From Ilex aquifolium (Eukaryota; Streptophyta; Magnoliopsida; Aquifoliales; Aquifoliaceae), in the NCBI GenBank assembly GCA_951799425.1, contig OX637393.1, positions 10,846,744 to 10,910,743 of the forward strand: 64,000 nucleotides of DNA. Direction: 5' to 3'. The notes below the pieces were generated by a model, which saw only the letters and a list, made by a program, of their open reading frames with translations, did no database searches and had not been told where the DNA came from. Numbering within the stretch: position 1 is the stretch's first letter; each line of letters starts with the position of its first letter. Both the position numbers and the translations under genes were made by a program. Below are positions 1-12,625 of this stretch, piece by piece.

Positions 1-95
1 CATTCAGCAAATGAATGGTTTTTAGTTTAAAAGAATTGAATTATTTCATTGGTACATAATTGTCCCCCACCCCACCCCCTGGTGGTTGTGCTCGT

Positions 96-871
96 CTAGT
101 TGAACTGGGACCGAAAATCTTCGACTGTGGTCTTGTCGACCTGAAAGGCCTTGGCTAGTATGTCATCATCAATGGATGGGTTTGATCCAAAAACTGCATT
201 AGCAAGGGCAACAACACCGGGATTCTGGCTATTCAAGAAGGCGATAACAACAGTATTTCCACTGTCCACATTCTGTTGAAAATGCACAAGCCCCATAGGA
301 ATGACAAATACATCTCCCTTTTGAAGGATCTTACTGAAGACCCGGTTTTCAGGGTCGGAAGTCACGAAACCAACACGAAGTCTGCCTTCTAACACTATAA
401 CTATCTCAGTGGCACGAGGGTGTCTGTGGATAGGGACAACACCCCCTGGTGCAAAGTCAACACGCACCGTCGAGATGTCAAGTGTGTTTAGTCCAGGTAT
501 CTGATCCACGGTGAGCCGGTTTATGTTAGAGCCAAGGGGGTTTGAAGTGTTGCCAGCTATATTAAGCCCACTATAGGAGAAATGATCGGCTTGTACATAC
601 TTAGGGTCCAAGCAAACATGACCATTCACTTGTACTGCCATCATCAATGAAACAAGTTAGAAAGCAACAAAAAATTTCAAAACTTCTTTTACAACATAGT
701 TTCTGAAGTATAAAAGAATTTTATGGAAACAAAGAAGTATTATGCTATCGAGTCCTTACCTGAGCTCTCGAAATCGGCGACGCAGAAATCTTGCAAAGGA
801 CTAGGATCAAAGGCACTGGCCAGACTGAAACTAACTGCTAGCAAACTCAATAACAACATGTGATTAGCCAT
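96..871 (-). CDS. Germin-like protein (cupin), two exons
   Basis: Exon 1 is 760-871 and exon 2 is 96-634, separated by an intron with GT and AG ends. The spliced product is 216 residues, a normal germin-like length. Residues 1-20 are a hydrophobic signal peptide, so the protein should be secreted to the cell wall. C30 and C45 match the conserved N-terminal disulfide. Cupin box 1 (about 101-121) contains HRHPRATE, giving manganese ligands H107, H109 and E114. Cupin box 2 contains GDVFVIPMGLVH, giving the fourth ligand H155. Family members form hexamers and may show superoxide dismutase or, rarely, oxalate oxidase activity; which one applies here cannot be told. The start was chosen because it opens the signal peptide; the ATG codons near 640-647 lie in the intron and at the acceptor. 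A TATA-like TTTATATAT lies about 85 bases upstream, near 956-964. No defect is visible. Confidence 0.93.
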
Positions 872-1618
872 CTTGATCTCCTTCTTATTATTATTATCAG
901 AAACTATTTACTTTGAAATGTAAAAGTACTAGTGCTTGCACAAGCTCTTGTTCAGATATATAAACTTCCGTCTGGTAATGAAATGAGCTAAAAAGGCATG
1001 GCGCCGAATACTAATTCTTTCCAAGCAATAAATACAAATAAGATGACATACACCGTTTTAAACGTGGCGCTGCAATATGTTGAAGTTTAAAGTCCTTGCG
1101 CCGAATCAGTTTTAGATCCAACATGAAGGAAAGTATTTGGCCATTGAATTGATCATTTCAGAGTATTGTCGAAGACATTTTCAAAGTACGTTTGAAAACT
1201 GTAAGCTAATTCAACATTTCAATGGTTGACACACGCATTAGTTATTGACGTAAAGCTCAACCAGGTCAATACAAGTAATCAGAAGGGTACAGTCGCAGAG
1301 AATAATTACATTTTATTCATAATAGAAATAGCTTTTGGCCGGCTTAACCGTTAAACTAAGAGTTTACAGGTAGTCAGTTATATCTTGGCATGCCAATTCA
1401 AATGGTGACCTCCTTTAACCCATCAACTAGGTCCATTTCACATCAACGTAACTATGTAGTTAACTCGTGTTGGGATAATAATATGAAGAAAAAAAAAAGA
1501 GGGAGATAACAATAAAAACGACAAGCAAATAACTTTTGCTAGCTCCACCTGATTATTATTATTTTTATAATTAAATCCCGACGATACGGGGGAAAATTTT
1601 ATTAATACCAAAGGGAAT
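872..1618. other. Germin-like promoter and intergenic sequence
   Basis: No coding sequence is visible. The proximal part, to about 965, holds the TATA-like element and leader of the minus-strand germin-like gene. The rest is AT-rich unique-looking sequence up to the TAC target duplication of the CACTA element. Confidence 0.6.
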
Positions 1619-2723
1619 TACCACTACAAGAAATTATACTTTTAGCCGCTAGATTTAAATTGTAGCTAAAAACGTTGTCACTAAATATATATCTTTAATG
1701 ACAAAAAATTATTATTGCTACTGAAGATATGATATTCAAATTATTTAGTGATTACAATTATTTATCGCCACTAAAGATATATAACTAGTGGTGAAAAATT
1801 ATTAGTGTCACTGAAGATATGACAATGAATCTAGTTAGTGATAATTTGAATGTTGCGGCAAAAAACACATCATTAATTGATCACTAATTCTAAATATTTA
1901 GTGACAACAATATAAATTTAGTCACTAATTAAATTTAAATTTTTAGTCAAAAAATAATTATTGTCACTATATATAATATAATAAATTTAATGAGTGACAG
2001 TTTTATTGTCATGGCTAAAAAGCTAATTATTTGTCATTAATTTTTGATGAAAAAATATTTTAGTGGCAACAATTTATTTTTATCACTAATAATCTAGATA
2101 AACAATTATTTTTAGTCACCGCACTTTTTTTACTGCAGCTGATTCTCAGTTCACATGTATATACTCTCCCTCTCTCTCTTTCTCGACCTTTCTTTCTCTC
2201 ACACACAGGCCCTCCTCTCTCTTTCTCTCTCGCGACCTCGCGATCTCTCGACCTCGCGACCTCTCGACCTCTATCTCACACACGAGCTCAGTGATCGGCT
2301 AGGGCACAAAGTCTTATCTCTATCAACCTCTCAGTGATTGCAAAGCAGATCTGTAGAAGACGAAGCTATTGATTTGTGTTTTGCAGAGCAAATCTAGATA
2401 AACAATTAGTAAGCTCCTCTCTCTACTCTCTATGTTGCTTCTCTATTCTCTATCGAGCATTGATTTGTATTTTTTGTGTTTGTTTTTCTGCAACCAGATT
2501 CCTTTACCATTTGTCTAATTGTTTTCGATAAATTAGCTAAACAAATGACTCTTTTGATGAAATCAGTAGATGTCTTTGTTTCTTTATTGTTTCAATCTGT
2601 TGTTATTCAGTTTGATTTCTAGTTTATCGGCAAAAAGTTTATTGCTTGATTTCCAATCGGTAATTGTTTCTTGAACTGAAAAACTTGGGATTTCTTCCGT
2701 CCGCATCTCCCAGCCCAAGGTTC

Positions 2724-2728
<5 letters not shown>

Positions 2729-2790
<62 letters not shown>
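2729..2790. repeat. (CT)n microsatellite
   Basis: About 31 uninterrupted CT units sit 120 bp upstream of the captured ARL exon. CT-rich leaders are common in plant genes, so this probably came in with the captured 5' region. Confidence 0.95.
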
Positions 2791-2791
<1 letters not shown>

Positions 2792-2909
2792 ATCACTTCA
2801 AAATTTACGCCTTCAAGAATCGATTTATGTATGAATTTGAATTATTCAATGATCATAAAATCTATTGCGTTTTTGTGTTTGTGTGTGTGTGAGGGTTTAG
2901 GTAAAAAGT

Positions 2910-3101
2910 ATGGGGGCATTTATATCGAAATTTTGGTTCATGTGGTTTCCGGCGAAGGAATACAAGATCATAGTCGTTGGATTGGATAATGCTGGTAAAA
3001 CGACGACGCTTTACAAATTACATTTGGGCGAGGTTGTCACCACTCATCCTACAGTTGGTAGCAATGTTGAGGAGATTGTTTACAAGAACATACGGTTCGA
3101 G
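2910..3101 (+). pseudogene. Captured first coding exon of an ARL5/ARFB-type small GTPase
   Basis: The exon encodes 64 residues from an initiator ATG. It shows the ARF-family N-terminus (MGAFISKFW), the P-loop GLDNAGKTT and a switch I region TVGSNVEEI; the SNVEE form is typical of ARL5/ARFB rather than classical ARF1 (FNVE). The frame stays open to GAG followed by a GT donor at 3102, after which reading runs into intron-like sequence and stops. The next expected motif, WDLGGQ, was not found in the element, so this is a fragment of a host gene carried by the surrounding CACTA element. The CT-rich stretch just upstream probably includes part of the parent leader. A GTPase cannot fold from this exon alone; whether it is transcribed is unknown. 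Confidence 0.85.
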
Positions 3102-4246
3102 GTGCTTAATCTTGAATCTTTATTACTTTGTCTATTTTGATTATTACTTGCTAATGAAATTTGTGTTTGTTAAGAATTGAGGATGGGTTTTACTTGTACA
3201 TGATTGTTGTGTGCCAAAGTTAAGCAATGATTGGTGAATTGAGGTTTGTGATGTTGGGTCTCGTGTTTGTTGATTGTGCTGGCAATCTTTGTTTTCGTTT
3301 TCGTTTCCTCTCAAGAGAAGAAGTGGAACGTGAATATCGGTCTAAGTTATTATTTTCCTAATTTGCTAGTTGAGTTGTTCCAGACCACTGGTTGTCAAAA
3401 CTGCCCAATTCATCTGTATGTGTTTGATACTTTGATTGCCAAGAAGTAATTTTTGTAACTGTTGTGGGGTTTTTTTTTTTTTTTCCATTTTGTGTACTCA
3501 AGGGCTTGATGTGCAGTTGAAGTAAATTTGAAGGGAAGATTTGTACGCATGTTGTTACGAGTTTCTGATTTTATTCTTATGTGGCTGGCTCGATTGTAGA
3601 TCAGTATTGCCATTGCGGCTCAGCTGCAAATTTCGAGTACATCTCGGGTTGGGAGTTCTTGGTAGCAAGTTATGGAGTGTTAAATTAGAAGACTTAGGAA
3701 GGGTAAATAGTTGGGGTTGTTGAATTATAGTTTTGGTTGGAATACTGTGAAATGTGAGGGTGCTTTTCATTACGGTAGAAAATCTGTTAGCAGAAGATTA
3801 CTGAGCAATGATACCTGAGAGCTGGATTCTTTCGGTTGCTGATGTGGTGATATGTGGTTTAGTTATTGTTTGGTTAATACCGATCATTCTGCATTGGGGC
3901 AATTTCAATTGCAAGAGTAATATCATTAGAAATAAGAATGACTAGTGATGCACGACATGGTAGAAAGTTCAGTTGAATTGGTGTTGCATCATGGCTCTTT
4001 CCTGAAATTTTCTCCCAAAAAGTCTATCCAATTGGATATTAACTCATTCTTGTTGTATGCATCTTTTCACTTACAAGGAATAATAATATCAAAGAAGATG
4101 ATCATATCTTTCGCTCAAATTTCGAGGAATGATTGGGCTGGCAGGAGATCGAGAGAAGTCTATGTAAGTTATCCTATCCTTCTCCATTTCCTTGAAATAT
4201 CTTCTTACATAATGCTAAATTGATAGATTGTAATCTTTCCAAATGT

Positions 4247-4368
4247 AGAGCGACCTTAAGAGGCTAGAGGCTCAATCAATGGAGGAAGGAGCTACCCCCA
4301 TGACTGAGGATCAGAGGTTTGAAGCAGTGCTCAGTCCGGAAAAATCAGGATATATACGTGAAATTTGA
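4247..4368 (+). pseudogene. Transposase-like coding fragment (plant Ptta/En-Spm type)
   Basis: After an AG acceptor-like TGTAG the frame reads a short stretch including MTEDQRFEAVL and SGYIRE, then stops. This resembles the MTEDQ...VLG..SGYIRGLG block common in plant En/Spm (Ptta) transposases. Only about 40 residues remain. A further open stretch around 4500-4695 has no recognisable similarity. It supports assigning the host element to the CACTA superfamily but encodes nothing functional by itself. Confidence 0.5.
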
Positions 4369-5321
4369 AAATATTGAAAAATAAATTCTTTCAAATATGC
4401 GATAGGTTTCTTTGTTCATTTTAATGTATTGATTAGTAACGACAATTGAGTTGTGCTTGGCCTTTGTTGGATACTTTGGCTGAAATTAAGAAGATTCTGG
4501 GCAGAATGCAATATTCCCTGCAACCAATTTTGTTTCTGATGGACTGGCTAATAAGGCTGTTGAGGTTGGTTCTTCTCTTGACACCTCCAGTTTAAATCTA
4601 CTTCCTGTTGATTTGCGTTTGAAGGTGAGGCAGGATCAGAGATCTTTGCCTGTGTTGCGAAGAAGAACTGTCCTGGTCTTTGATGATCATGGCTAATGGC
4701 TGCTTGCTTGGTTTGGAAGATGTGCAGGTTATCTACTGGAGAGAGTACAGGTTATCAACTGGAGGATTTACATATACATAAGAGAATACTTGTATAGGAT
4801 TTATTCCAAATATTCATTGTAAATGCTGTTTTTTTTAAAGGGTTTCCCATTCTTTGCTTCTTGTAAAATTTTGATTTCATGGAATAAAATTGTTTCTTTT
4901 AAAAAAAATAAAATTAGTAACGACAATAAATTGTCAAAAATCATATTTCAAATTTTAGTGGTGATTTTAATTGTGGGTAAAATGTATACTTTTAGCCGCA
5001 ATTAATTTTTGTCACTACATGTTAGGTTTTAATAGGACTTTTAGTGGTGATATAGTATATTTTAGTGGCAAAATTTAGTTTATTTACTACAATAATTATG
5101 ACGGTTAAAAATTTCACATTTAGTGGCATTTTTCATGGTGCGGCTAAAAAATTTACTTTTAGTGGCAACAATTAAATGTCATAGCTAAATGATTTAGCCA
5201 CACACATATTGCCGCGGCTTAGTGGCAATAAAAATTTTGTCACTAAAGTATATAGTGACAATATTTATGCATTTAGCCGCAATAATTTTCGCGGTTAAAA
5301 GTCAAATTTCTTGTAGTGTAC

Positions 5322-6600
5322 ACCTAGTCAAGGGGGACATAAACCTTACCCCTTTGCATAAACCATTAATTTACGCACAAATACCGGTTCAAAATCATAC
5401 TCTGGGCCTGTTAATTCATGAAGAATATCAGTACTAAAGGTTTCAATTGATATGTTGATTCCTAACAATATCATATGAATTAGAAAAAATAGAGACAAGC
5501 CTCATCCGTAATATTGTTGATCAAAAATTGCTTAGCTCTAAGGCTCACAAGAGTATAAATAGAACTTATAAAACCTAAAACTAATTAAGAAATAATAAAA
5601 CGTGGCCTAATTATAACTAATCACGTAATTAGATCATTATTATAGATTTTGCCGAAAAAGAAAAGTTACAAACTAATCATACGACTAAAAATTTCTAGTG
5701 ACCCAGATTAAGGCAAAAACTGACAACGATCAATTCTAACTTAAGACAATGAAGTTATTCAACTACAAAAAATTACCAAAAAGGGCAAAAACTCGTTTTT
5801 CAAGTCTTAAACGAAGAAATTTACCCGAAATCCGGTGCGATGAGTTCATTTTGGCCCACCATTTCTGACTGGACATGACTGTTTCGAGACCCATGTATGT
5901 GGAAGTGCCTCCAAAAAACTAAACCCGTTTGACCGGTTCGACCTGCCTCTATATCGATCCCAGCGATCCAAGTATTATGCTGCGATCCGATCTACATCAA
6001 TTTTTTTTTTTTTTTGGGTACATTGAAATGTTTCCACGTCTCCACTAGGAGACTTGAAGTGACTCACATGCCATATTAGTTTGTTTTTAATAATATTATA
6101 TTTGTAATTATAAAGATAATTTTGGGTCAAAATCTGATAATTGGGATTAGGTCAATCTACCCACTACCAGATTGTAATTATCATATCAGTTGCGAGTTCC
6201 TTGATGCATGGAAGGAACCTGATGTAGGGCAGCATGGTAAAGAAACGAGATTAAATAACAGAAAATATAATCTGTTGATCATCGCAATAATTTCAGATTA
6301 AAGTCGTCAAAAGTCTTGTTGATTCACGAAGAATACCAAGTCTATTGAAAAAAAAAAATTCTTTATTTACGATTATTCAAATAAAACTAAAGTTGCAGAA
6401 TCAGTCTTACACATCCTTTAAATACTAAATCCTAACAGTCCTAAATTATTAGGAAACCCCAGCAAAATATGAAATATTAAACAAATACCCCAAACAGCGG
6501 GATCCAAAAAGTGCTAAAAAATTGGCCTTCGAAATGGAGTCTTAATAGATTTTCTGAAACTGTCGCCCAAAATCAGCCCAGAATAACGTCCGATCAGCGC
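5322..6600. other. Transposon-derived AT-rich sequence, probably decayed LTR material
   Basis: No gene is visible. Two loosely similar segments (about 5405-5640 and 6305-6600) share GTTGATTCACGAAGAAT-like starts and TATA-like stretches. They adjoin the 3' side of the minus-strand gypsy fossil, which suggests old LTR sequence. The ends could not be fixed. Confidence 0.35.
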
Positions 6601-8785
6601 TATTTTCGACGATCTTAATCCGCCATGTAGTCGTTTGTTAAACGTGTTGCAACATCCTCCCTAAATTGAAAAGAATTCGCCCTCAAATTAGAAGTATCAT
6701 CGTCAGAGCTATCCCCTATGTATGGAACGAGGTGCTTGACATTGAAAACATCAGAGGTGCGAATATGAATTGATAGGTTCAACCTGTAAGCATTATAATT
6801 AATCTTGTCAAGAATCTTCAATGGTTCAACCTGTTGTGCTGCCAATTTATTGTATTCCACAATAGGAAAACAATCCTTAATCAAACTGGCCCACACGAAA
6901 TCACCAACTTCAAACTCTACCAAACGCCTTTTCTTATCCACTGCTTGCTTGTATTTCATTGTAGCTTCAAGGATATTCTATTGTGTAGCCAGGTGAATTT
7001 GCTGCATAGTACCAATAAAAATATTGAGTCTTGCCATAAACACGTGTCATATCTGGGAGAGGGAGTAAATCAAGCAGGGATCGCGGAACGTTGCCGCAAA
7101 CGACATGGAAACGGCAGAACCAGGTGCTGTGATTAACCAAACGTTTATAAGCAAACTTTGTCGAGTACACCTTCTAATCCCAAATCTTCAAATAATCACC
7201 AACTAACTTGTGTAGAAGATCCCTCAATGAGTAATTAACTACCTCCGTCTGTCCATTAGTCTGAGGGTGGTAGGCACTACTGAAATTCAGTTGAGTGTTA
7301 CCCAATCTCCTCAAACTATACCAAAAGTGACTGAGAAATCGAGCATAAACAATGGAGAGAGGTAATCGATGTAGACGGTAGACCTCCCGAAAATACAGTT
7401 GTGCCACATTGATTGCATCAACAATCTTCCTACTTCCTACAAGGAATAAAGTTTGCCATCTTGAAAAAATTATCTACTACCGCATAAATGGAGTCATTTC
7501 CTCACTGTGTACAAGGAAGTCCCAAGACAAAATCCATACTTACATCAGTCAAAGGCTGTGTTGGTACCGACAATGGTATGTACAACCCAACATAACTGGC
7601 CTTTCCGACACTTGACAAATATGACAACCCTTTACAAATATGTGGACTTCTCACTGCATTGAAGGCCAGAAGTAACTAGATGCCACGAGTTGAAAAGTCT
7701 TGTCCCTTCCCACGTGACATTCACTATGCAACTCCTTGATAACTTGCAAGCGAAAACTAGATTCCGGAACACATAACTGATTTTCTTCAAACAAGAAACC
7801 ATATTTCATATGAAAATCTGAATGTTGTCATCATGCTAAAACATTACCCACCACTGGCACAAAATAGGGGTCAGTGGATAATAAATCACGAAAAGAATCA
7901 AATCCAAGTACCTTAGCTCGCATGACTATGAGAAAAGAAGCACGACAACTGAATGCATCTGCCATTCAATTTAAAGCACCAGACTTATGCTTAATGACAA
8001 ACGTGTATTGCTGCAAGTAAGTTGCCCAGTTGGCATGCCGTTAATACAAGTTGTCCTGGTTGTTAATGTGTTTCAAGGCATCATGGTCAGAATACAGTAC
8101 AAACTCATTGTGAATGAGGTAGTAGTGCCAATGCCGCAGGGCTTGCACAATGACATAAAACTCGACATCATAAGTAGTGTAGTTCAGCTAGGACTTGGTG
8201 AGTTTCTGACCGAAAAAGGCCACAAGCTTGACATTCTGATGAAGGACTACCCTAACATCAACCTTTGACGCACCGTAGTGCAACTTAAAGGGTTAATTAA
8301 AATTTAGAAGAATAAGGATAAGAGCATAGGTGAGCCTTTGCTTGATCAACTGAAAGGCCTCCGTAGTTTCTTTTGTCCAAGTGAATCTGCTATCCTTCAT
8401 ACAATCTGTAATAGGTGTCATGATGGCGCTGAAGTGTGACACCCAAAATTCGGGGGTCCTTTATCAATTCGTTAATCACCCATTAACCTGCAGAATACAT
8501 GTGGATACCGTATAATCCGATACCGCATCGTTATACCCCATTTACCAGGATCATAACAAAACGGAATTCGGGTAGAGTCTCATTTGCACAAGAGCACTAT
8601 CCAATACATAACTTGTAACACCTCATTCACCGGGATCATAACAAAACAGAATTCAGGCAAAGTTTCCTTTTCACAAGTATTTAATGGATTGATGGGTGAT
8701 CAACGACTTAAAAAAGGACCTCCGAATTTTAGAGTGTCACATGAAGTGAGGAATGAAACCTCAGTAAAACAACGCTAGCCCATGC
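6600..8785 (-). mobile_element. Fossil Ty3/gypsy retrotransposon (pol 3' half)
   Basis: Read on the minus strand, this stretch carries in order the end of a reverse transcriptase, an RNase H region (about 7900-8430), an integrase core (about 7170-7410) with the SAYHPQTNGQTE motif, and the integrase C-terminal region (about 6615-6960). Gag, protease and most of the reverse transcriptase are missing. The element is broken many times and looks old. A separate 307-bp element is inserted near its upstream end. Confidence 0.85.
8435..8741. mobile_element. Short palindromic-ended insertion (MITE or tiny solo LTR)
   Basis: The ends are inverse copies over about 28 bp, starting TGTGACACCCAAAATTCGG on the left. 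It is flanked by a perfect 5-bp target duplication, TGAAG at 8430-8434 and 8742-8746. Removing it and one TGAAG restores continuity of the gypsy sequence on both sides, which fixes the borders. Inside are two tandem related segments of about 90 bp, each containing GGATCATAACAAAAC. The TG...CA ends and 5-bp duplication fit an LTR; the long inverted ends fit a MITE. Confidence 0.75.
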
Positions 8786-8786
8786 T

Positions 8787-10161
8787 ACAACATAAGCAAA
8801 AAGAAATGGTTTTGGCATTTAGAAAAATCATACTTAAGGGTTCGTTGATAAGTCATCGTCATAAGAGTTATCAAAAGAAATATAAGAACGTTGTAAATCA
8901 TTTTGTGACTATGATTTGATGTAAAGCAATGACGATTTTGAAAAAAATAAAGACAAATAGTTTGTAAGCACATTTGTTAATTGTTATTGGGCATAATCAT
9001 TCTTATGTTCTACCAAAATTGTTCTTTTACTTCGAATGGATAGAGGAATAATTCAGTGAGAGAAATATTATTGTTGCGCAGGGCCGGTCTAACCACAAAG
9101 TTAACAAAGCTTGAGCTTTAGGCCACATATTTCAAGGAGACTCTAAAATTCCTAAGCTTATAGTTATCCAAATAAAAAAAAAATAGATCTACAAGATTTT
9201 AGGCCCCAAAAATAGTCATATGAAATTTAAATTAAATAAAAAATAAATTTGAGTAGTTTGAGTTCATAAATCCCAGCCCATAATATTAAATACACCAAAA
9301 TAATTTTTTTAGAAATAAAAAAAAAAAAAAAAAGCAAATGCTGAGTGTTGAAAAAAAATTTCAACTAGTCAACCGAAACAAATCACTCATTTTTAACCAT
9401 TCATTCTCTTTCTCTCCCTCTGTCTCCCCTCTCTGTCCAAAACGCAAAATTTTAAAAATCTCAAACATATCTCTCTCTCTCTACCCCCTCTATGTCCAAA
9501 ACATAAAACTTAAAAATCTCATTTTACGAATTATTTTTGATTTGTATTAAGAAAAATATACCATTTTTTTAAATGTTTATTAAACTTAAAAAATTAAAAT
9601 TAGTAGACCATGATTTTTTAATATTAAAGGATATTTTTTAAAATTAAAATCAAATGTTTTCATATGATAGAAAGGAAAAGGTGTTAATCCGCACGAGACT
9701 TCAAATAATCTTGGATTACACTTGTTGATGCGTTTAATGCCAATCTTTCAAACCCTCCTAAGGGTTAGTCACCCTTATTTTTTTAAGGACATATTTTAAC
9801 TCAGCTCAAGTTACGGTAGTTAGTCATTGAACTCGAAAGAAAAATCAATGTAAACTTAGACACATGTAACCAAAAAAAAGGAAAGATAATGTCTGTATTG
9901 AGTCAATAATCGAGTGACGACTCCAATGTTGGGTGTGCAACTGTTGTACTGCAACAAAGGATGTTTAAAGTACTCGGAGGATAGAAAGAGAACACATTGA
10001 GAAGGATTGGTACACATAAATGAAATAATTTATCATTAAGACATGTAGCATACTTTTATAAAATTACTCGGTGGATACATTTTTTTGATAAACAATTTTT
10101 TAAAAAAAATATGATCGGAGAATACATTTATTAAACAATGTGACCTAGTGCACAAGACTCT
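8787..10161. other. AT-rich intergenic sequence with repeat debris
   Basis: No coding sequence is supported. A hAT-like start (CAGGGCCGGT near 9080) has no matching right end. A CT-rich stretch lies at 9405-9500. A dispersed repeat at about 9757-9850 recurs at 26211-26300. Confidence 0.5.
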
Positions 10162-10185
10162 TGTCACTACAAAAAAAATCGTTTT

Positions 10186-10765
10186 TTGCGACGATTTTTT
10201 TCGTCGCTAAATTCAAAAAAATCGTCGCAAATTATTTTTTGCGACGTTTTTTTTTCGTCGCATGTTCGTCGCAATAGCCTCGTCGCAGAAAGTATTTTGC
10301 GACATAATTTCATTTGCATCGCAAAAAAAAAAATTTTGCGACGAAAAAAAATCGTCGCTAAAAGTCAAAAAAACGTCGCTAAAAACCCATTCCATCAGCT
10401 TAAAAAATCGAAAATAATAATGAAATTAATTTTTTGCGACGTAAAAAAATCGTCGCAAATAATTTTTTACATAAAAATAAAAAATAATAATTTAATTAAT
10501 TTTTGCGACGCAAAAAAAATCGTCGCTAATATTTTTTTACATAAATTAAAAATGTGAAAAATAATAATTTAATTAATTTTTGCGACGCAAAAAAATCGTC
10601 GCTAATATTTTTTTGCATAAATAAAAAATGTGAAAAATAATAATTTAATTAATTTTTGCGACGTAAAAAAAACGTCGCAAATAAGTTTTTTATAAAAAAT
10701 ATAAAAAAAAATAATAATTTAAGTATTTTTGCGACGTATAAAAATCGTCGCTAAAAAGTTCATTT
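10186..10765. repeat. Left-end GCGACG/CGTCGC hairpin array
   Basis: About eight short inverted repeats occur, each GCGACG, a T- or A-rich loop, then CGTCGC. From about 10430 they fall in tandem units of roughly 75-80 bp sharing AATAATTTAATTAATTTTT. The same hairpin motif fills the right end of the element. Confidence 0.85.
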
Positions 10766-11027
10766 TTTTTTATAATAACCCTTTATAAAAAATAATATTC
10801 TAATAAAATTTTTCACCTGTACACCAATAATACCTGTTTTAAAAATTGTATTCTAATAAAATTCTAACAAAAACATTTTTTTCTTTTTAAAAAGAAAGAA
10901 AAATTTTATTTCAAAAAATGCATTTACAAGAAGCAAAGAACAACAGCTCTACAAAAAAATAAAATGGCTTTAATCCTTCAAAATGGATTAAACCATTTCT
11001 AATTACAAATTGGAAATGTCAAAAAAA

Positions 11028-11360
11028 CTAAATGCCTTCAAACTTCATTCCATACTCCAGCTCACCCATCAACATGGCATCGCCTCGCCCAGCTGATCTT
11101 CCACCTTTATCATCTGCTACACTCTCGATGCCCATACTACAAGGAACATATTCAGTATCAAATATTAACCTAAGACAAACTTACCAGAATATAATTTTTC
11201 ATTTTGACAATATTAACAAAAAGGAAAAGTGGCTAAGAATAAATCAAGAAAAACAAGACAACCAAACAAAATAAATGTAGGTTTTTGATCCTGACCTCAC
11301 ACCACGAGTTCCATCAAAGGTGCATAATCCAATTTGGGAGCATATCTTATTTGCAATATC
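11028..11360 (-). pseudogene. Captured aspartic proteinase exons (PSI domain start)
   Basis: On the minus strand one segment (11296 to about 11360) reads IANKICSQIGLCTFDGTRGV and a second (11028-11136) begins SMGIESVADD. Together they match the start of the plant-specific insert (saposin-like swaposin domain) of plant vacuolar A1 aspartic proteinases. The second segment follows the family to about GDAM and then diverges to a stop. A short intron between them (11137-11295) keeps a GT donor and an AG acceptor, and the serine codon is split exactly across it. That means genomic DNA, not mRNA, was captured. Catalytic domains are absent, so this is a gene fragment. Confidence 0.82.
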
Positions 11361-12625
11361 AAAAATCATATATATACTAGCACTAGCCACGCGGCTAAAA
11401 ACACTTTGCAATATCAAAAATCGAGCTTTTTAAAATATTAGTTAGTGCACACGTGCGTTGCACGTGGACCAATTCGAGTTGTAATTTCAATTTTTAGTTT
11501 TAAATTTTTTGTTCAGAATGTGAGTATTTGAGCAAAAAAAAAAGACAAAGGAATATGTGTTTGAAGATATGTTTATTAAATGACAAAAATTGAAACAAAA
11601 AGAAGGAGATAGAAGAGTGCTTAGTACACATGATAGTCTACCTCCTTATATACAAAGAAGAGGAAGTTGAAACCTACTTGGTTCTCCTGTTAATGGTCTC
11701 TGGACAAGAGAATGATGTACTTGACCATATTTTTTTCCTCTGCATCACTCTGTCTTAGAACCAAATAAAGATTTTTATGCTATGTATACTTCTTACTCTA
11801 TAAATGCTATTTGAGTAGGTAGGGTTGTAGGTTCAATTCTAACCTCATCTCGATCCCCAACTTATAGTAGTTCAAATGATCACAACTAAGTTTTGTACTA
11901 CCATAAGATTTTTTTGATCAAATTTGGATCAAAGCTCTAGCTTGAATGGTTGATATACAACCCTTTGGTTTCTCCAAGCTTCAGTGTAATATATATGTAC
12001 ATTAGTTCAGCTAGAGCTTGATAAGAACCACTTTCCGGAAAGTCTGATGAGAACCAAACATAATTTCACCTAGCTTGTTTAGTATTATACTACAAACTTC
12101 ACTGACCTGCAACATTTTAGCACTCTTACAATTTGTTATTGCAATTATGAATTATAACATACTTCAAGATATACCATTTTATCAAGCTCTAAATCTATTT
12201 TTCTATCAAATAAATGACAAGAAATTGGACCAAATCAAATCAACAATCCCACAACTGTAATCATGTGCTCATACACCACATAATTGCAAGATAACATATT
12301 TGTTATGAACAAGCATCAAATTGAAATAAAACAAACCTAATTTGTGATTTCATATTGTGCACATACAAACTGTGTTGCTACAAAAAAAAACTTGTCCATT
12401 TCCTTGCAATTGAATGTTTGCAATTTCATTTCACATTAGAACAAGCAATTTCTCCAATGCCTTAAAGAGAGAAAGAGGGAGAGGGGAAGGTGAAAAAAAG
12501 GGTGAGTGTGTGTTTGTTTATGAGCAAAAAACATGAGTAGAAACCCATCAAACCTCTCATTATAACCAATGCCTGAATGAAGGGTTTTGAAAAGCAAATA
12601 ACTAATGCCAGAGAAAACTTCTTAC

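Larger units (their letters stand above)
1622..5318. mobile_element. CACTA (En/Spm-like) DNA transposon, non-autonomous
   Basis: The left end reads CACTACAAGAAATT and the right end is its inverse, AATTTCTTGTAGTG. The element is flanked by a perfect 3-bp target duplication, TAC at 1619-1621 and 5319-5321, as CACTA elements make. About 500 bp at the left end and 400 bp at the right are packed with short motifs in both orientations (TTTAGTGGC, GTCACTAA, TAGCCGC), which look like subterminal transposase-binding repeats. The middle holds a CT-rich leader-like stretch, a captured ARL-type GTPase exon and a short transposase-like coding fragment. No full transposase is present, so mobility would depend on a protein made elsewhere. 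Confidence 0.9.

Noticed and set aside
2584-2796. Arg-Glu repeat frame on the minus strand
   Set aside because: It is a translation of the CT microsatellite, not a gene.
9078-9120. hAT element starting CAGGGCCGGT
   Set aside because: No inverse right end or target duplication was found downstream.
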